Positions 7,149 to 12,493 of a stretch of 12,493 nucleotides of DNA are shown piece by piece. A program made the position numbers and the translations under genes. The notes under the pieces are model-generated. The model made no database searches and was not told the origin of the DNA. It saw nothing but the letters and a program-made list of their open reading frames with translations. Source of the stretch: Ruminococcaceae bacterium UBA6845 (GTDB taxonomy: Bacteria > Bacillota > Clostridia > Oscillospirales > Acutalibacteraceae); assembly GCA_002449395.1 (NCBI GenBank), contig DKDP01000022.1:1-12493 (forward strand), in the 5' to 3' direction. Each line of letters begins with the position of its first letter. Position 1 is the stretch's first letter.

Positions 7149-7172
7149 ATCATTGACCTCCGTCGGCTTTAG

Positions 7173-7186
7173 TTAGCATATGCTAA
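7173..7186. promoter_or_regulatory. perfect 14-bp dyad, candidate operator
   Basis: TTAGCATATGCTAA is a perfect palindrome in the methyltransferase leader, between its promoter and its start codon (25 bp upstream of the ATG). Its symmetry and position suit a homodimeric repressor such as a TetR or MarR family protein. No regulator gene is in the window, so this stays a suggestion. Confidence 0.4.
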
Positions 7187-7251
7187 TTGCGGCATATTCA
7201 AAAAGTCGCTTTTCAGCAACCTTAATCTTTTATACATCTCTCTTCGCTCGT

Positions 7252-7280
7252 ATTGTAGCACACAATGTTTCATTTTTCAA
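7252..7280 (-). promoter_or_regulatory. promoter of the methyltransferase-reductase operon
   Basis: TTGAAA (7280-7275), a 17-bp spacer and TACAAT (7257-7252) give a good sigma-A promoter on the minus strand. The start would be near 7245, leaving a leader of about 97 nt that contains the 14-bp dyad. The decamer AAAATGAAAC occurs twice with a 20-bp period (7296-7287 and 7276-7267). One copy overlaps the -35 box edge and the other lies just upstream. Confidence 0.65.
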
Positions 7281-7322
7281 TAGAAAGTTTCATTTTATTT
7301 GTATCGCATAGACAATTTCTCC

Positions 7323-7352
7323 TTGACGAAACAGTATTATTTGTGTTACAGT
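7323..7352 (+). promoter_or_regulatory. possible promoter of the nuclease-like gene
   Basis: TTGACG (7323-7328), an 18-bp spacer and TACAGT (7347-7352) make an imperfect sigma-A match about 150 bp upstream of the start codon. Alternative A/T-rich boxes exist nearer the gene around 7430-7455, so the assignment is weak. Confidence 0.3.
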
Positions 7353-7499
7353 TTTAATCGGTCAACGAAATAAATATTTGTCATTAGAGCAGTTCGTATC
7401 AGACCGATGTAATCTTTTGATTTCAACTTGTAAAATATCAAATTATTCAAATAATTTTACGAGCGGCTTTCTAAAAAAATGCAAGGGAGACAAATAAAA

Positions 7500-8954
7500 A
7501 TGAGTGAAAAAAAGGAAGCAAAAAAGCAAAGAATTCAAAGTATTAATAACCAAATTTCAGAGCTTGAAAGTGAAATATCGGGTCTCCGTTCAAGGCTTGA
7601 TAATCTTGAAAATTCAGAAAAACAGGTTAAAGACAACCATAAGTGGTTTGAGTTTAAGCAAAAAGCCAACGATAAAGATGACATTAAATCACAGATTTAT
7701 GAAGTTAAAAGTCTTATTATTACCGATGAAGCTAAAATAAAAGGTCTTGAAAAGCAGAAAAAATCACTCAGCAACAAAACAGGCAAGGTTGCTCTCGGCT
7801 CAATATGCGGAATAATAATTATTCTTTCAATAATTATCGGAATTGCATCCTGCGGCAAATTATCAAATGATGATTCTGACTTTAAAACGACCACGCTTTC
7901 ACAATTTGATGAGCAAACAACTGATGATTTAATTCAAACAACCGCTGAGCTGGAAATATCTTTATATAACGACACAGAAATTGCACACACATCAAAATAC
8001 GATTCAAATAACGCAATCCTTGCGTGTGGCGGAACAGCAATAAAAAGCATTGACAGCGGCAATTTGCCAAAATACAGCGGCAAGGCATATTCCGTGATAA
8101 ACAACAACGTTCCCGCATTTCCCGACGATGATATGTATTGTCTCTCGCCATTTGAAAAATACAACAGTCTTGATAGCCTCGGAAGATGTGGATTTGCCTA
8201 TGCAAATGTATGTAAAGAAACAATGCCTACAAAACCGAGAGAGGAAACCGAAACGATCAACCCCAGCGGTTGGCAGGCAGTAAAATACGACACTGTTGAC
8301 GGCAAACAATTATACAATCGCTGCCTTCTGATTGGCTATCAGCTTTCGGCAGAAAATTCAAACAATAAAGATATCATAACCGCAACCAGATACTTGACAG
8401 TTAATGGCATACTTCCTTTTGAAAACACGGTTGCAGACTATGTAAAAAGGACAGGCAATCACGTTCTTTACAGAGTAACACCTATATTTGTCGGGAAAGA
8501 ACTTGTTGCGCGCGGTGTTCAAATTGAAGCATATTCGGTTGAAGATAACGGAACAGGTGTTTGTTTTAATGTTTATTGTTACAATATCCAACCGGGTGTA
8601 ACGATTAATTATGCAGACGGTTCAAGTGTACTTGGAGATAAACAGACCGGCAAAGCAACCACCAAAGTTACAGCTAAGGCAAACACCAAAGCTACAACCA
8701 AAGCAACTGCTAAAGTTACAACCAAAGCAACAACAAAAAGAACCACTAAAGCAACAACCAAAGCTACGACCAAAAAGACCACTAAAGCTACAACCAGAGT
8801 GAATAACAATAATTCGCAAACAGTATATATCACGGACACAGGTTCAAAGTATCATCGTGCAGGATGCAGACATTTGAAGAGTTCACATCCAATTTCAAAA
8901 GCAGATGCAATTAATGCCGGCTATACCCCCTGCGGCACGTGCTGTCCGGGATAA
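7500..8954 (+). CDS. membrane-anchored DNA/RNA non-specific endonuclease-like protein, probably inactive
   Basis: I chose the ATG at 7500, preceded by AAGGGAG at 7483-7489; an ATG at 7479 precedes that site. In the 484-aa product, residues about 5-92 are a Lys/Glu-rich coiled coil, 97-119 a membrane helix, and roughly 170-375 a domain like Firmicutes DNA-entry nucleases (EndA/NucA fold, PF13930). The match includes LIGYQLSAENSN, TATRYL, LPFENTVADYVKRTGNHVL and the GVQIEAYSVEDNG stretch. Then come twelve K-x-T-x units (385-432) as a linker and a C-terminal Cys/His module (441-484) with Cys 456, 478, 481 and His 452/458, like the Ada-type metal-binding tails on some nucleases. The expected catalytic motif DRGH, or NRCH in relatives as I recall it, reads NRCL (273-276). 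Two Asn positions nearby also look changed. The inferred topology places the nuclease domain outside the cell. Role unknown. Confidence 0.8.
   Translation: MSEKKEAKKQRIQSINNQISELESEISGLRSRLDNLENSEKQVKDNHKWFEFKQKANDKDDIKSQIYEVKSLIITDEAKIKGLEKQKKSLSNKTGKVALGSICGIIIILSIIIGIASCGKLSNDDSDFKTTTLSQFDEQTTDDLIQTTAELEISLYNDTEIAHTSKYDSNNAILACGGTAIKSIDSGNLPKYSGKAYSVINNNVPAFPDDDMYCLSPFEKYNSLDSLGRCGFAYANVCKETMPTKPREETETINPSGWQAVKYDTVDGKQLYNRCLLIGYQLSAENSNNKDIITATRYLTVNGILPFENTVADYVKRTGNHVLYRVTPIFVGKELVARGVQIEAYSVEDNGTGVCFNVYCYNIQPGVTINYADGSSVLGDKQTGKATTKVTAKANTKATTKATAKVTTKATTKRTTKATTKATTKKTTKATTRVNNNNSQTVYITDTGSKYHRAGCRHLKSSHPISKADAINAGYTPCGTCCPG
8652..8795 (+). repeat. 12-bp tandem repeat encoding K-x-T-x linker units
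   Basis: Twelve consecutive 4-residue units, mostly KATT, KVTT or KRTT, are encoded by degenerate 12-bp repeats inside the nuclease-like gene. Such tracts change length by slippage or recombination and form extended, Thr-rich surface linkers. The opposite strand is also open here, but only because of the repeat. Confidence 0.9.
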
Positions 8955-8959
8955 TAAAC

Positions 8960-9010
8960 AAACCCAGCCTCCCCTTGACATCAAATCAAAGGGAGGCTGG
9001 GTTTATTTCT
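8960..9010 (+). terminator. strong intrinsic terminator of the nuclease-like gene
   Basis: AAACCCAGCCTCCC (8960-8973) pairs perfectly with GGGAGGCTGGGTTT (8991-9004), 14 bp, with a 17-nt loop that can add two more pairs. TTTATTTCT follows. It starts 6 nt after the stop codon. Confidence 0.93.
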
Positions 9011-9018
9011 GCGGATTT

Positions 9019-9182
9019 TTAACCCCTCAGTTGGATGTGCCGCCACACAGGCTACACCGAGAGAGTTTCCCACTGACCTTGGCACAATGTAGGCATCGTG
9101 CCATACAGGTTTGCTTCTTTATCGAGCCTTTTGTAGGGTGCGATGACCACATCGCACCGTGGAAATTGAGCTAATCTTCCTT
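9019..9182. repeat. repeat remnants with two hairpins
   Basis: AACCCCTCAG at 9021-9030 looks like the end of the CTGAGGGGTT repeat family, truncated. A hairpin with TGGCAC (9080-9085) and GTGCCA (9098-9103) follows, extended by ATG/CAT. Then comes a 9-bp hairpin, GGTGCGATG (9137-9145) with CATCGCACC (9150-9158) and loop ACCA. I infer non-coding palindromic repeats. A reading frame across them is incidental. Confidence 0.6.
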
Positions 9183-9240
9183 GCCGCCCCTTTAGGGGAG
9201 GTGGCTTCGGCGGTTTGCGCCGAAGTCGGAGGGGTTTAAA
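9183..9240 (+). repeat. hairpin repeat, TTCGGCG-stem type, copy 2
   Basis: It has a CCCCTTTAGGGG hairpin followed by a TTCGGCG/CGCCGAA hairpin and GTCGGAGGGGTTT. It matches the inverted copy at 9-66, here with the CCCC-end variant that links this type to the GGGGAGCTG type. Confidence 0.85.
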
Positions 9241-9261
9241 CTTTTTTAGCAAAATCTTTAC

Positions 9262-9307
9262 AAAACCCCTCAGTCAGCTTCGCTGACAGCTCCCCTAAAG
9301 GGGCGCC
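9262..9307 (-). repeat. hairpin repeat, GTCAGC-stem type
   Basis: On the minus strand it starts GGCGCCCCTTTAGGGG and ends CTGAGGGGTTTT, nearly identical to 2694-2740 except in the inner stem, which is GTCAGC with GCTGAC around GAA. It faces the copy at 9183-9240 in opposite orientation, 21 bp away. Confidence 0.85.
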
Positions 9308-9320
9308 TATGGTGTGGGGT

Positions 9321-9381
9321 GCCGCACACGGTTGCAGGTTACGTTTGGAAAGGAGTCGTAATTTCAGCAACCGTGTACGGC
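9321..9381. repeat. 61-bp imperfect palindrome
   Basis: The 15-nt arms at 9321-9335 and 9367-9381 (ACACGGTTGC with GCAACCGTGT at the core) match at 14 of 15 positions. Inside them TTACG (9339-9343) pairs with CGTAA (9357-9361) across a 13-nt loop. There is no T-tract on either side. It could be a recombination or mobile-element end, or a structured RNA; nothing decides it. Confidence 0.65.
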
Positions 9382-9438
9382 TTTATGATACTATGTCCGC
9401 GTTGGTATCGAGAGAACATAGGTATCATTGATTTTTCG

Positions 9439-9470
9439 GAGGGGATAATATCGCAATATATTATCCCCTT
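9439..9470. repeat. palindromic cassette-boundary repeat, copy B
   Basis: AGGGGATAATAT (9440-9451) pairs with ATATTATCCCCT (9458-9469) over the loop CGCAAT. The same element recurs at 11284-11321 in the same orientation, with a single A-to-G change in each arm region. It lies 40 nt beyond the stop of the membrane-protein gene at 9510. It has no T-tract, so it is not an ordinary terminator. Confidence 0.8.
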
Positions 9471-9509
9471 CAACGCAATAACTGAAATTAATCTTGATAG
9501 CCAATATAT

Positions 9510-10064
9510 CTATTTCTTTCCAAATTTCTTTTGCAGTTTTCTCTTCTTTTTCCACTTTCTCCATTTTTTTCTAAATTTTCTTTCTCCGAGTAAATACATT
9601 ATTACAACAAAAACAAGTGATAAAAGCAGATACGCAGCTATAATTGAGATATCAACAATCAATCCCTTTTTAGTGCTTTTATTGTATTCTTCAAGTGTAT
9701 ACGGATGTGCGCTTTCCGACGTTAAAGTGATTACAAGTTTGCAGTTTTGGTTTAATCGAAGAATTTGAAATTTCAAATCTTCAACTACGCCAATGGTTAT
9801 TTTTTCTGATTTTACAAGTGTGCTTACGTCTTCATATTCCTTATGAATTTTATCTCCATAACCGTGCAAAATCAGGTAATATTTATCGTTTATTATCGCA
9901 CAAGAAGGTTCATATCTGTTCCCATTCTGATATTTAATTGTTGCATTTTCGATAGTAATGTATTGTAGATCGTTCTTGGAATAAAACCGTTCTCCAGTAA
10001 GCGGAATTGATATTAAAAAGAGCAAACAAAGCCACAATGCAAAAAATGATTTATCTTTTTTCAA
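9510..10064 (-). CDS. small membrane protein, candidate immunity protein of RHS tip 1
   Basis: I do not recognise the family. I prefer the TTG at 10064, giving 184 aa. It overlaps the RHS stop as TTGA, a typical coupled arrangement, and the product begins MKKDKSFF straight into a membrane helix. A GTG at 10115 would add 17 residues but has no good ribosome binding site. Predicted layout: helix 7-23, an external domain 24-134, helix 135-159, then a very basic cytoplasmic tail 161-184. The gene directly follows an RHS C-terminal tip, the usual place for the immunity gene of a polymorphic toxin. A two-helix protein with an external domain would suit protection at the membrane, but that is inference. 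It is AT-rich compared with the RHS core. Confidence 0.7.
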   Translation of the reverse strand: MKKDKSFFALWLCLLFLISIPLTGERFYSKNDLQYITIENATIKYQNGNRYEPSCAIINDKYYLILHGYGDKIHKEYEDVSTLVKSEKITIGVVEDLKFQILRLNQNCKLVITLTSESAHPYTLEEYNKSTKKGLIVDISIIAAYLLLSLVFVVIMYLLGERKFRKKWRKWKKKRKLQKKFGKK

Positions 10065-11257
10065 AACTTTCTCACTCTTTTCCAGTAATTTTTCCCAAAC
10101 CAAGAAGTTCCCCACGAGATTACCGAATGAAATACATTGTTAACTGTTTCTTTTATAGCTGTTCGTAAAGATTTTTTCACAAATGATTTAATAGTTTTCC
10201 GAGCTGTTTTTTTTACAACAGGGTGATTTCCCTTTGTTACTTTTGTAATTTGTTTCAATACACTGCCCGTCTTTTTATACAACGCAGAGCCTCCTTCTGC
10301 ACATCCCGATAATGCACCAAGACCTGCCGATACAGCTGCACCAATTACAATTTCTCCCAAACTACTATCACGATTAAATATAAGATCAGTTGTAACACTT
10401 TCTATTGCTGCAGAAGATGCACTAATCGCAACACCTGCTGCAGGGAAAGCGGCACACAAAGCTCCCGTTGCTGCTCCAAATGTTGCAGAAACTAATACTT
10501 GCGACAATTTTAAATCTTTTTCCGCTTTTCCAGTTATAACTGCTGAAGCAGCAGAAGAAATACCTCCAATTACGGCACCGATTATAATATGCCAAACCTC
10601 ACCCTCACTATCAGTGCGAGTTACTGGGTTATTATCGCAGTAGGCAAAGAAATTTTTGTTGGTAACGGTCTGTGTCGATGTTACAGAAAGCAACTCATCA
10701 TCAGAATTAACAAAACGTTTAACCGCAGGATCATAATAACGGGAGTTTACATAATACATCCCCGTTTCGGAATCATAGTAATAGCCACGGTAACGGATGG
10801 GGTTAATTTCTGCGATGTTTTGCGTATCCTTATCCGTTGAGTTTTCGGTTACTCTGCCCCATGCGTCATAATCGTATGTTGCCACCAAAACGCCCGAAGC
10901 ATTGTAAATTTGAATTACATCGCCTCGCCAGTTGCAGACGAAGTAGTAATCGTTTACTGTGCCGTTATGGTCTTTGTAGCGGATTCCCGACGGATTTCCG
11001 TCCGCATCGTAGAAATACCACAAAGCACTGCTGTCGCCGATCGCTTCATACTGCAAGCGATTGCCGACATAGTAATACTTGTGTTCCAGATCAACATTAT
11101 GAACGGTCTTTGACGTTCTCAGACCGTCAACGTCATAAGTGAATCCGATATTTACTGTGCCGAACCTCATTGACGCAAGCTGTCTGCCGTTCTGCCACGT
11201 CAGCGTGTAGCCTCTGTATGACAGCGGATTGCCTATCGCATCGTAGGTTATCGCCAT
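10061..11257 (-). CDS. orphan RHS repeat-associated core tip with variable C-terminal domain
   Basis: This is a C-terminal fragment of an RHS/YD-repeat polymorphic toxin. From the ATG at 11257 the product has 398 aa. Residues 1-150 hold YD-type repeats (ITYDAIGNPLSYRG, YYYVGNRLQYEA, YDYDAWGRV). Residues about 155-220 are the core signature with YDSETGMYYVNSRYYDP and NNPV-RTDSEGE. After it comes a roughly 178-aa variable domain: Gly/Ala-rich segments with hydrophobic stretches, then a basic end (VVKKTARKTIKSFVKKSL) that I cannot assign. RHS coding sequence continues upstream to about 11283 (NSKLTAYGS), but an in-frame TAA lies inside the palindrome at 11284-11321. There is no good ribosome binding site for the ATG. 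The tip therefore looks like a displaced, possibly silent cassette rather than a working full-length gene. Its stop overlaps the start of the next gene. Confidence 0.85.
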   Translation of the reverse strand: MAITYDAIGNPLSYRGYTLTWQNGRQLASMRFGTVNIGFTYDVDGLRTSKTVHNVDLEHKYYYVGNRLQYEAIGDSSALWYFYDADGNPSGIRYKDHNGTVNDYYFVCNWRGDVIQIYNASGVLVATYDYDAWGRVTENSTDKDTQNIAEINPIRYRGYYYDSETGMYYVNSRYYDPAVKRFVNSDDELLSVTSTQTVTNKNFFAYCDNNPVTRTDSEGEVWHIIIGAVIGGISSAASAVITGKAEKDLKLSQVLVSATFGAATGALCAAFPAAGVAISASSAAIESVTTDLIFNRDSSLGEIVIGAAVSAGLGALSGCAEGGSALYKKTGSVLKQITKVTKGNHPVVKKTARKTIKSFVKKSLRTAIKETVNNVFHSVISWGTSWFGKNYWKRVRKF

Positions 11258-11283
11258 ACTGCCATACGCCGTCAGCTTGCTGT

Positions 11284-11321
11284 TTTGAGGGGATAATGTC
11301 GCAATGTATTATCCCCTCAAA
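11284..11321. repeat. palindromic cassette-boundary repeat, copy A
   Basis: TTTGAGGGGATAAT (11284-11297) pairs perfectly with ATTATCCCCTCAAA (11308-11321). It matches copy B at 9439-9470 in sequence and orientation, with only the inner A/G positions differing. It lies between the end of one membrane-protein gene (11387) and the first RHS codons of the next tip, and supplies an in-frame TAA that closes the RHS frame. Confidence 0.85.
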
Positions 11322-11386
11322 CATAAGAAAGGATTTTTCAGCTCAATTTCAGTACTTCATTCATATGATTTAATAAACAATTCATT

Positions 11387-11794
11387 TTACATGAATAATT
11401 TTGCGTATAATACTACTAAAGCGCATATAATTGCACCTACTCCGCAAAAAATCAATATTGATTTATTTGATTTAATTCTCTCATAATACTCCCCTTTTTG
11501 TTTATATGAAATAAATAGTGCTACGGCGATCGTAATTATAATTGCAGCACAACTTAGCCAAAAGAATACATTAGAAAATGTGTTCAAGACCGTATTAACA
11601 CTTTTTTGATTGCAATATCTTTTTAATGTGCATGCAATCATTGCTGGAATAATTGGAAGAATTACAACTCGAGAACAGACATCATTGGGATTTTCTTTTT
11701 TCATTTTGAAAAATCCCCAAATGATTATCGCAATTATAATTACTGTGAAAAAAATCAAAATTTCATAAGGTATACTGTTTAAAAAGTTCGTCAT
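11387..11794 (-). CDS. polytopic membrane protein, candidate immunity protein of RHS tip 2
   Basis: The 135-aa protein matches no family I know. Hydrophobic segments lie at about 10-29, 43-57 (weak), 75-97 and 112-133, so three or four membrane helices with short Lys-rich loops. The ATG at 11794 has AGGAAG about 10 nt upstream. It starts 22 nt after the stop of the RHS tip on the same strand, the standard immunity-gene position. Multi-helix immunity proteins are known to guard against pore-forming bacteriocins, which would fit the hydrophobic end of the neighbouring tip. That link is inference. The palindromic repeat follows 65 nt downstream. Confidence 0.75.
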   Translation of the reverse strand: MTNFLNSIPYEILIFFTVIIIAIIIWGFFKMKKENPNDVCSRVVILPIIPAMIACTLKRYCNQKSVNTVLNTFSNVFFWLSCAAIIITIAVALFISYKQKGEYYERIKSNKSILIFCGVGAIICALVVLYAKLFM

Positions 11795-11816
11795 AGTCTA
11801 AGCACTTCCTTATAAT

Positions 11817-12493
11817 TTAGTTTAAATATTTATTCTTTATTTCATTTGCAACACTTGAAATAATAAATCCTAAACCTATTGAACCTGCAGTAGCAATCGC
11901 TACAGGCGCACCAGAGAATGCCAAAGCACCGATTCCTATCGTAACCAAAGTGCTTCCAACATCAATTCCAACAGCAAGGACATAATCCTTTGTGTTTCCG
12001 CCATATTCATCAAAATCCCAAATTACTTGGAATCCCAGAAAAAGTGCTGAAACAGCGCCCATGCTATTTGAAAGATATCTGCTACCCTCAAAAAATATTT
12101 GTCTACCAAGTTCAGATTTTGCTAATTCGGGTAATAGTTTTTCAAATAATTGATCGGAAAAATACAAGCCAACCGTTTCAAGTGCAGTAAATGCTTTTTC
12201 CTCCATTTTTGCATAGTCATAGTACGAAGACGTATTTTGCTTTTTGCTGTTAGAAACAATGTTTTTAATAGTGTTTATTCCCCACCAGCAAATTTTCCAC
12301 ATTGCCCTATGAAGATCAACAAATGAATCCCCTTCCGGGTCAGCATAAATCACCGGATTATTCAAGCAATAAGTGTACATATTTTTTGCTGCATCTTCAA
12401 CACTTGTTGAAACTAATCCGTCAACATTCAAGAATCTCTTTACCGCCGGGTCATAGTACCTGCTCTTGAGGTAATACAATCCCGTTTCGGAAT
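11817..12493 (-). CDS. RHS C-terminal tip with variable domain, 5' part beyond window
   Basis: The frame is open to the right edge, so the gene is partial. A TTG at 12479 lies inside the RHS core (SETGLYYLKSRYYDP) and is not a credible start. The core continues through DPAVKRFLNVDG to the NNPVIYADPEG signature. About 170 residues of variable domain follow. They are unlike those of the tip at 10061-11257: a Lys/Glu-containing helical part, then a hydrophobic Gly/Ala/Ile-rich end (VGSTLVTIGIGALAF and APVAIATAG segments) capped by EIKNKYLN. That end could form a membrane hairpin, as in pore-forming toxins, but I cannot assign a family. The small membrane-protein gene follows after 22 nt. Whether this tip belongs to a full-length RHS gene or another orphan cassette is decided outside the window. 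Confidence 0.85.
   Translation of the reverse strand, partial: SETGLYYLKSRYYDPAVKRFLNVDGLVSTSVEDAAKNMYTYCLNNPVIYADPEGDSFVDLHRAMWKICWWGINTIKNIVSNSKKQNTSSYYDYAKMEEKAFTALETVGLYFSDQLFEKLLPELAKSELGRQIFFEGSRYLSNSMGAVSALFLGFQVIWDFDEYGGNTKDYVLAVGIDVGSTLVTIGIGALAFSGAPVAIATAGSIGLGFIISSVANEIKNKYLN

Larger units (their letters stand above)
7149..7499. other. divergent intergenic regulatory region
   Basis: This gap of about 350 bp separates the minus-strand methyltransferase operon from the plus-strand nuclease-like gene. It holds the dyad at 7173-7186, a good minus-strand promoter (7252-7280), a direct repeat (7267-7276 and 7287-7296), a weak plus-strand promoter candidate (7323-7352), and an A/T inverted repeat (AAATTATT 7440-7447 with AATAATTT 7450-7457) upstream of the nuclease ribosome binding site. 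I see no gene in it. Confidence 0.6.
9308..9509. other. gene-free left end of the RHS array
   Basis: This part of the gene-free stretch between the nuclease-like gene and the array holds the 61-bp imperfect palindrome and palindrome copy B. A plus-strand reading frame crosses it but is composed of palindromes and the antisense of the membrane-protein gene, so I do not call it. I found no convincing RHS remnant between the two palindromic elements. Confidence 0.5.

Noticed and set aside
8609..8839. Hydrophobic Val/Ala-rich minus-strand frame
   Set aside because: It is the shadow of the K-x-T-x tandem repeat of the nuclease-like gene.
9019..9310. CRISPR array
   Set aside because: The repeats differ in length, orientation and spacing and contain their own hairpins; there are no regular unique spacers.
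9321..9381. Integron attC site
   Set aside because: No GTTRRRY/RYYYAAC core pair at the ends and no integrase or cassette gene in the expected place.
9319..9768. Plus-strand frame of about 150 codons
   Set aside because: It runs through two palindromes and the antisense of the membrane-protein gene; the hydrophobic stretch is the complement of basic Lys codons.
9439..11321. Boundary palindromes as simple terminators
   Set aside because: Neither copy is followed by a T-tract on either strand, and their identical sequence is unusual for independent terminators. A processing role is not excluded.

Overview
The window looks like chromosomal DNA of a gut-type Clostridia bacterium, most likely Ruminococcaceae/Oscillospiraceae. 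This is inferred from GGAGG-type ribosome binding sites, a guanine riboswitch in front of xpt, a BMP-family lipoprotein, Firmicutes-type RHS tips, and many copies of a hairpin repeat with a CCCCTTTAGGGGAG end. I could not run any database comparison, so the taxonomy is a judgement from protein and repeat style.

Layout. Positions 1-332 hold two hairpin repeats and a terminator. Reading leftwards (minus strand) from a promoter at about 2421 is a purine operon: guanine riboswitch, intrinsic terminator, xanthine phosphoribosyltransferase (xpt), then a BMP/PnrA-like substrate-binding lipoprotein. After an AT-rich gap and another hairpin repeat, two plus-strand genes follow: a MacB/LolD-type ABC ATPase without a visible permease, and glmS. 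A long hairpin whose 3' arm contains the glmS Shine-Dalgarno sequence lies between them. Convergent to glmS is a minus-strand pair: an LCM-type SAM methyltransferase and a ketopantoate-reductase-like oxidoreductase lacking the usual catalytic Lys and Asn. A plus-strand gene at 7500-8954 encodes a membrane-anchored DNA/RNA non-specific endonuclease-like protein with a Thr/Lys repeat linker and a C-terminal Cys/His domain. Its expected catalytic His is Leu. A strong terminator ends it.

Positions 9019-9470 are a dense island of hairpins and repeats. From 9510 to the right edge, all on the minus strand, lie two C-terminal RHS tips, each followed directly by a small membrane-protein gene (candidate immunity protein). 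A nearly identical palindrome follows each RHS tip/membrane-gene unit (9439-9470 and 11284-11321). The palindrome at 11284-11321 also puts an in-frame stop just upstream of the next RHS tip. I read this as an array of orphan RHS toxin/immunity cassettes with a palindromic boundary element. It is the most interesting part of the window.

How the genes work together: xpt and the lipoprotein form a purine salvage and uptake unit under one guanine-sensing leader. glmS starts amino-sugar and cell-wall precursor synthesis. The RHS array is probably a reservoir of contact-dependent effectors and their immunity genes. The methyltransferase/reductase pair and the nuclease-like protein have no clear partner in the window.
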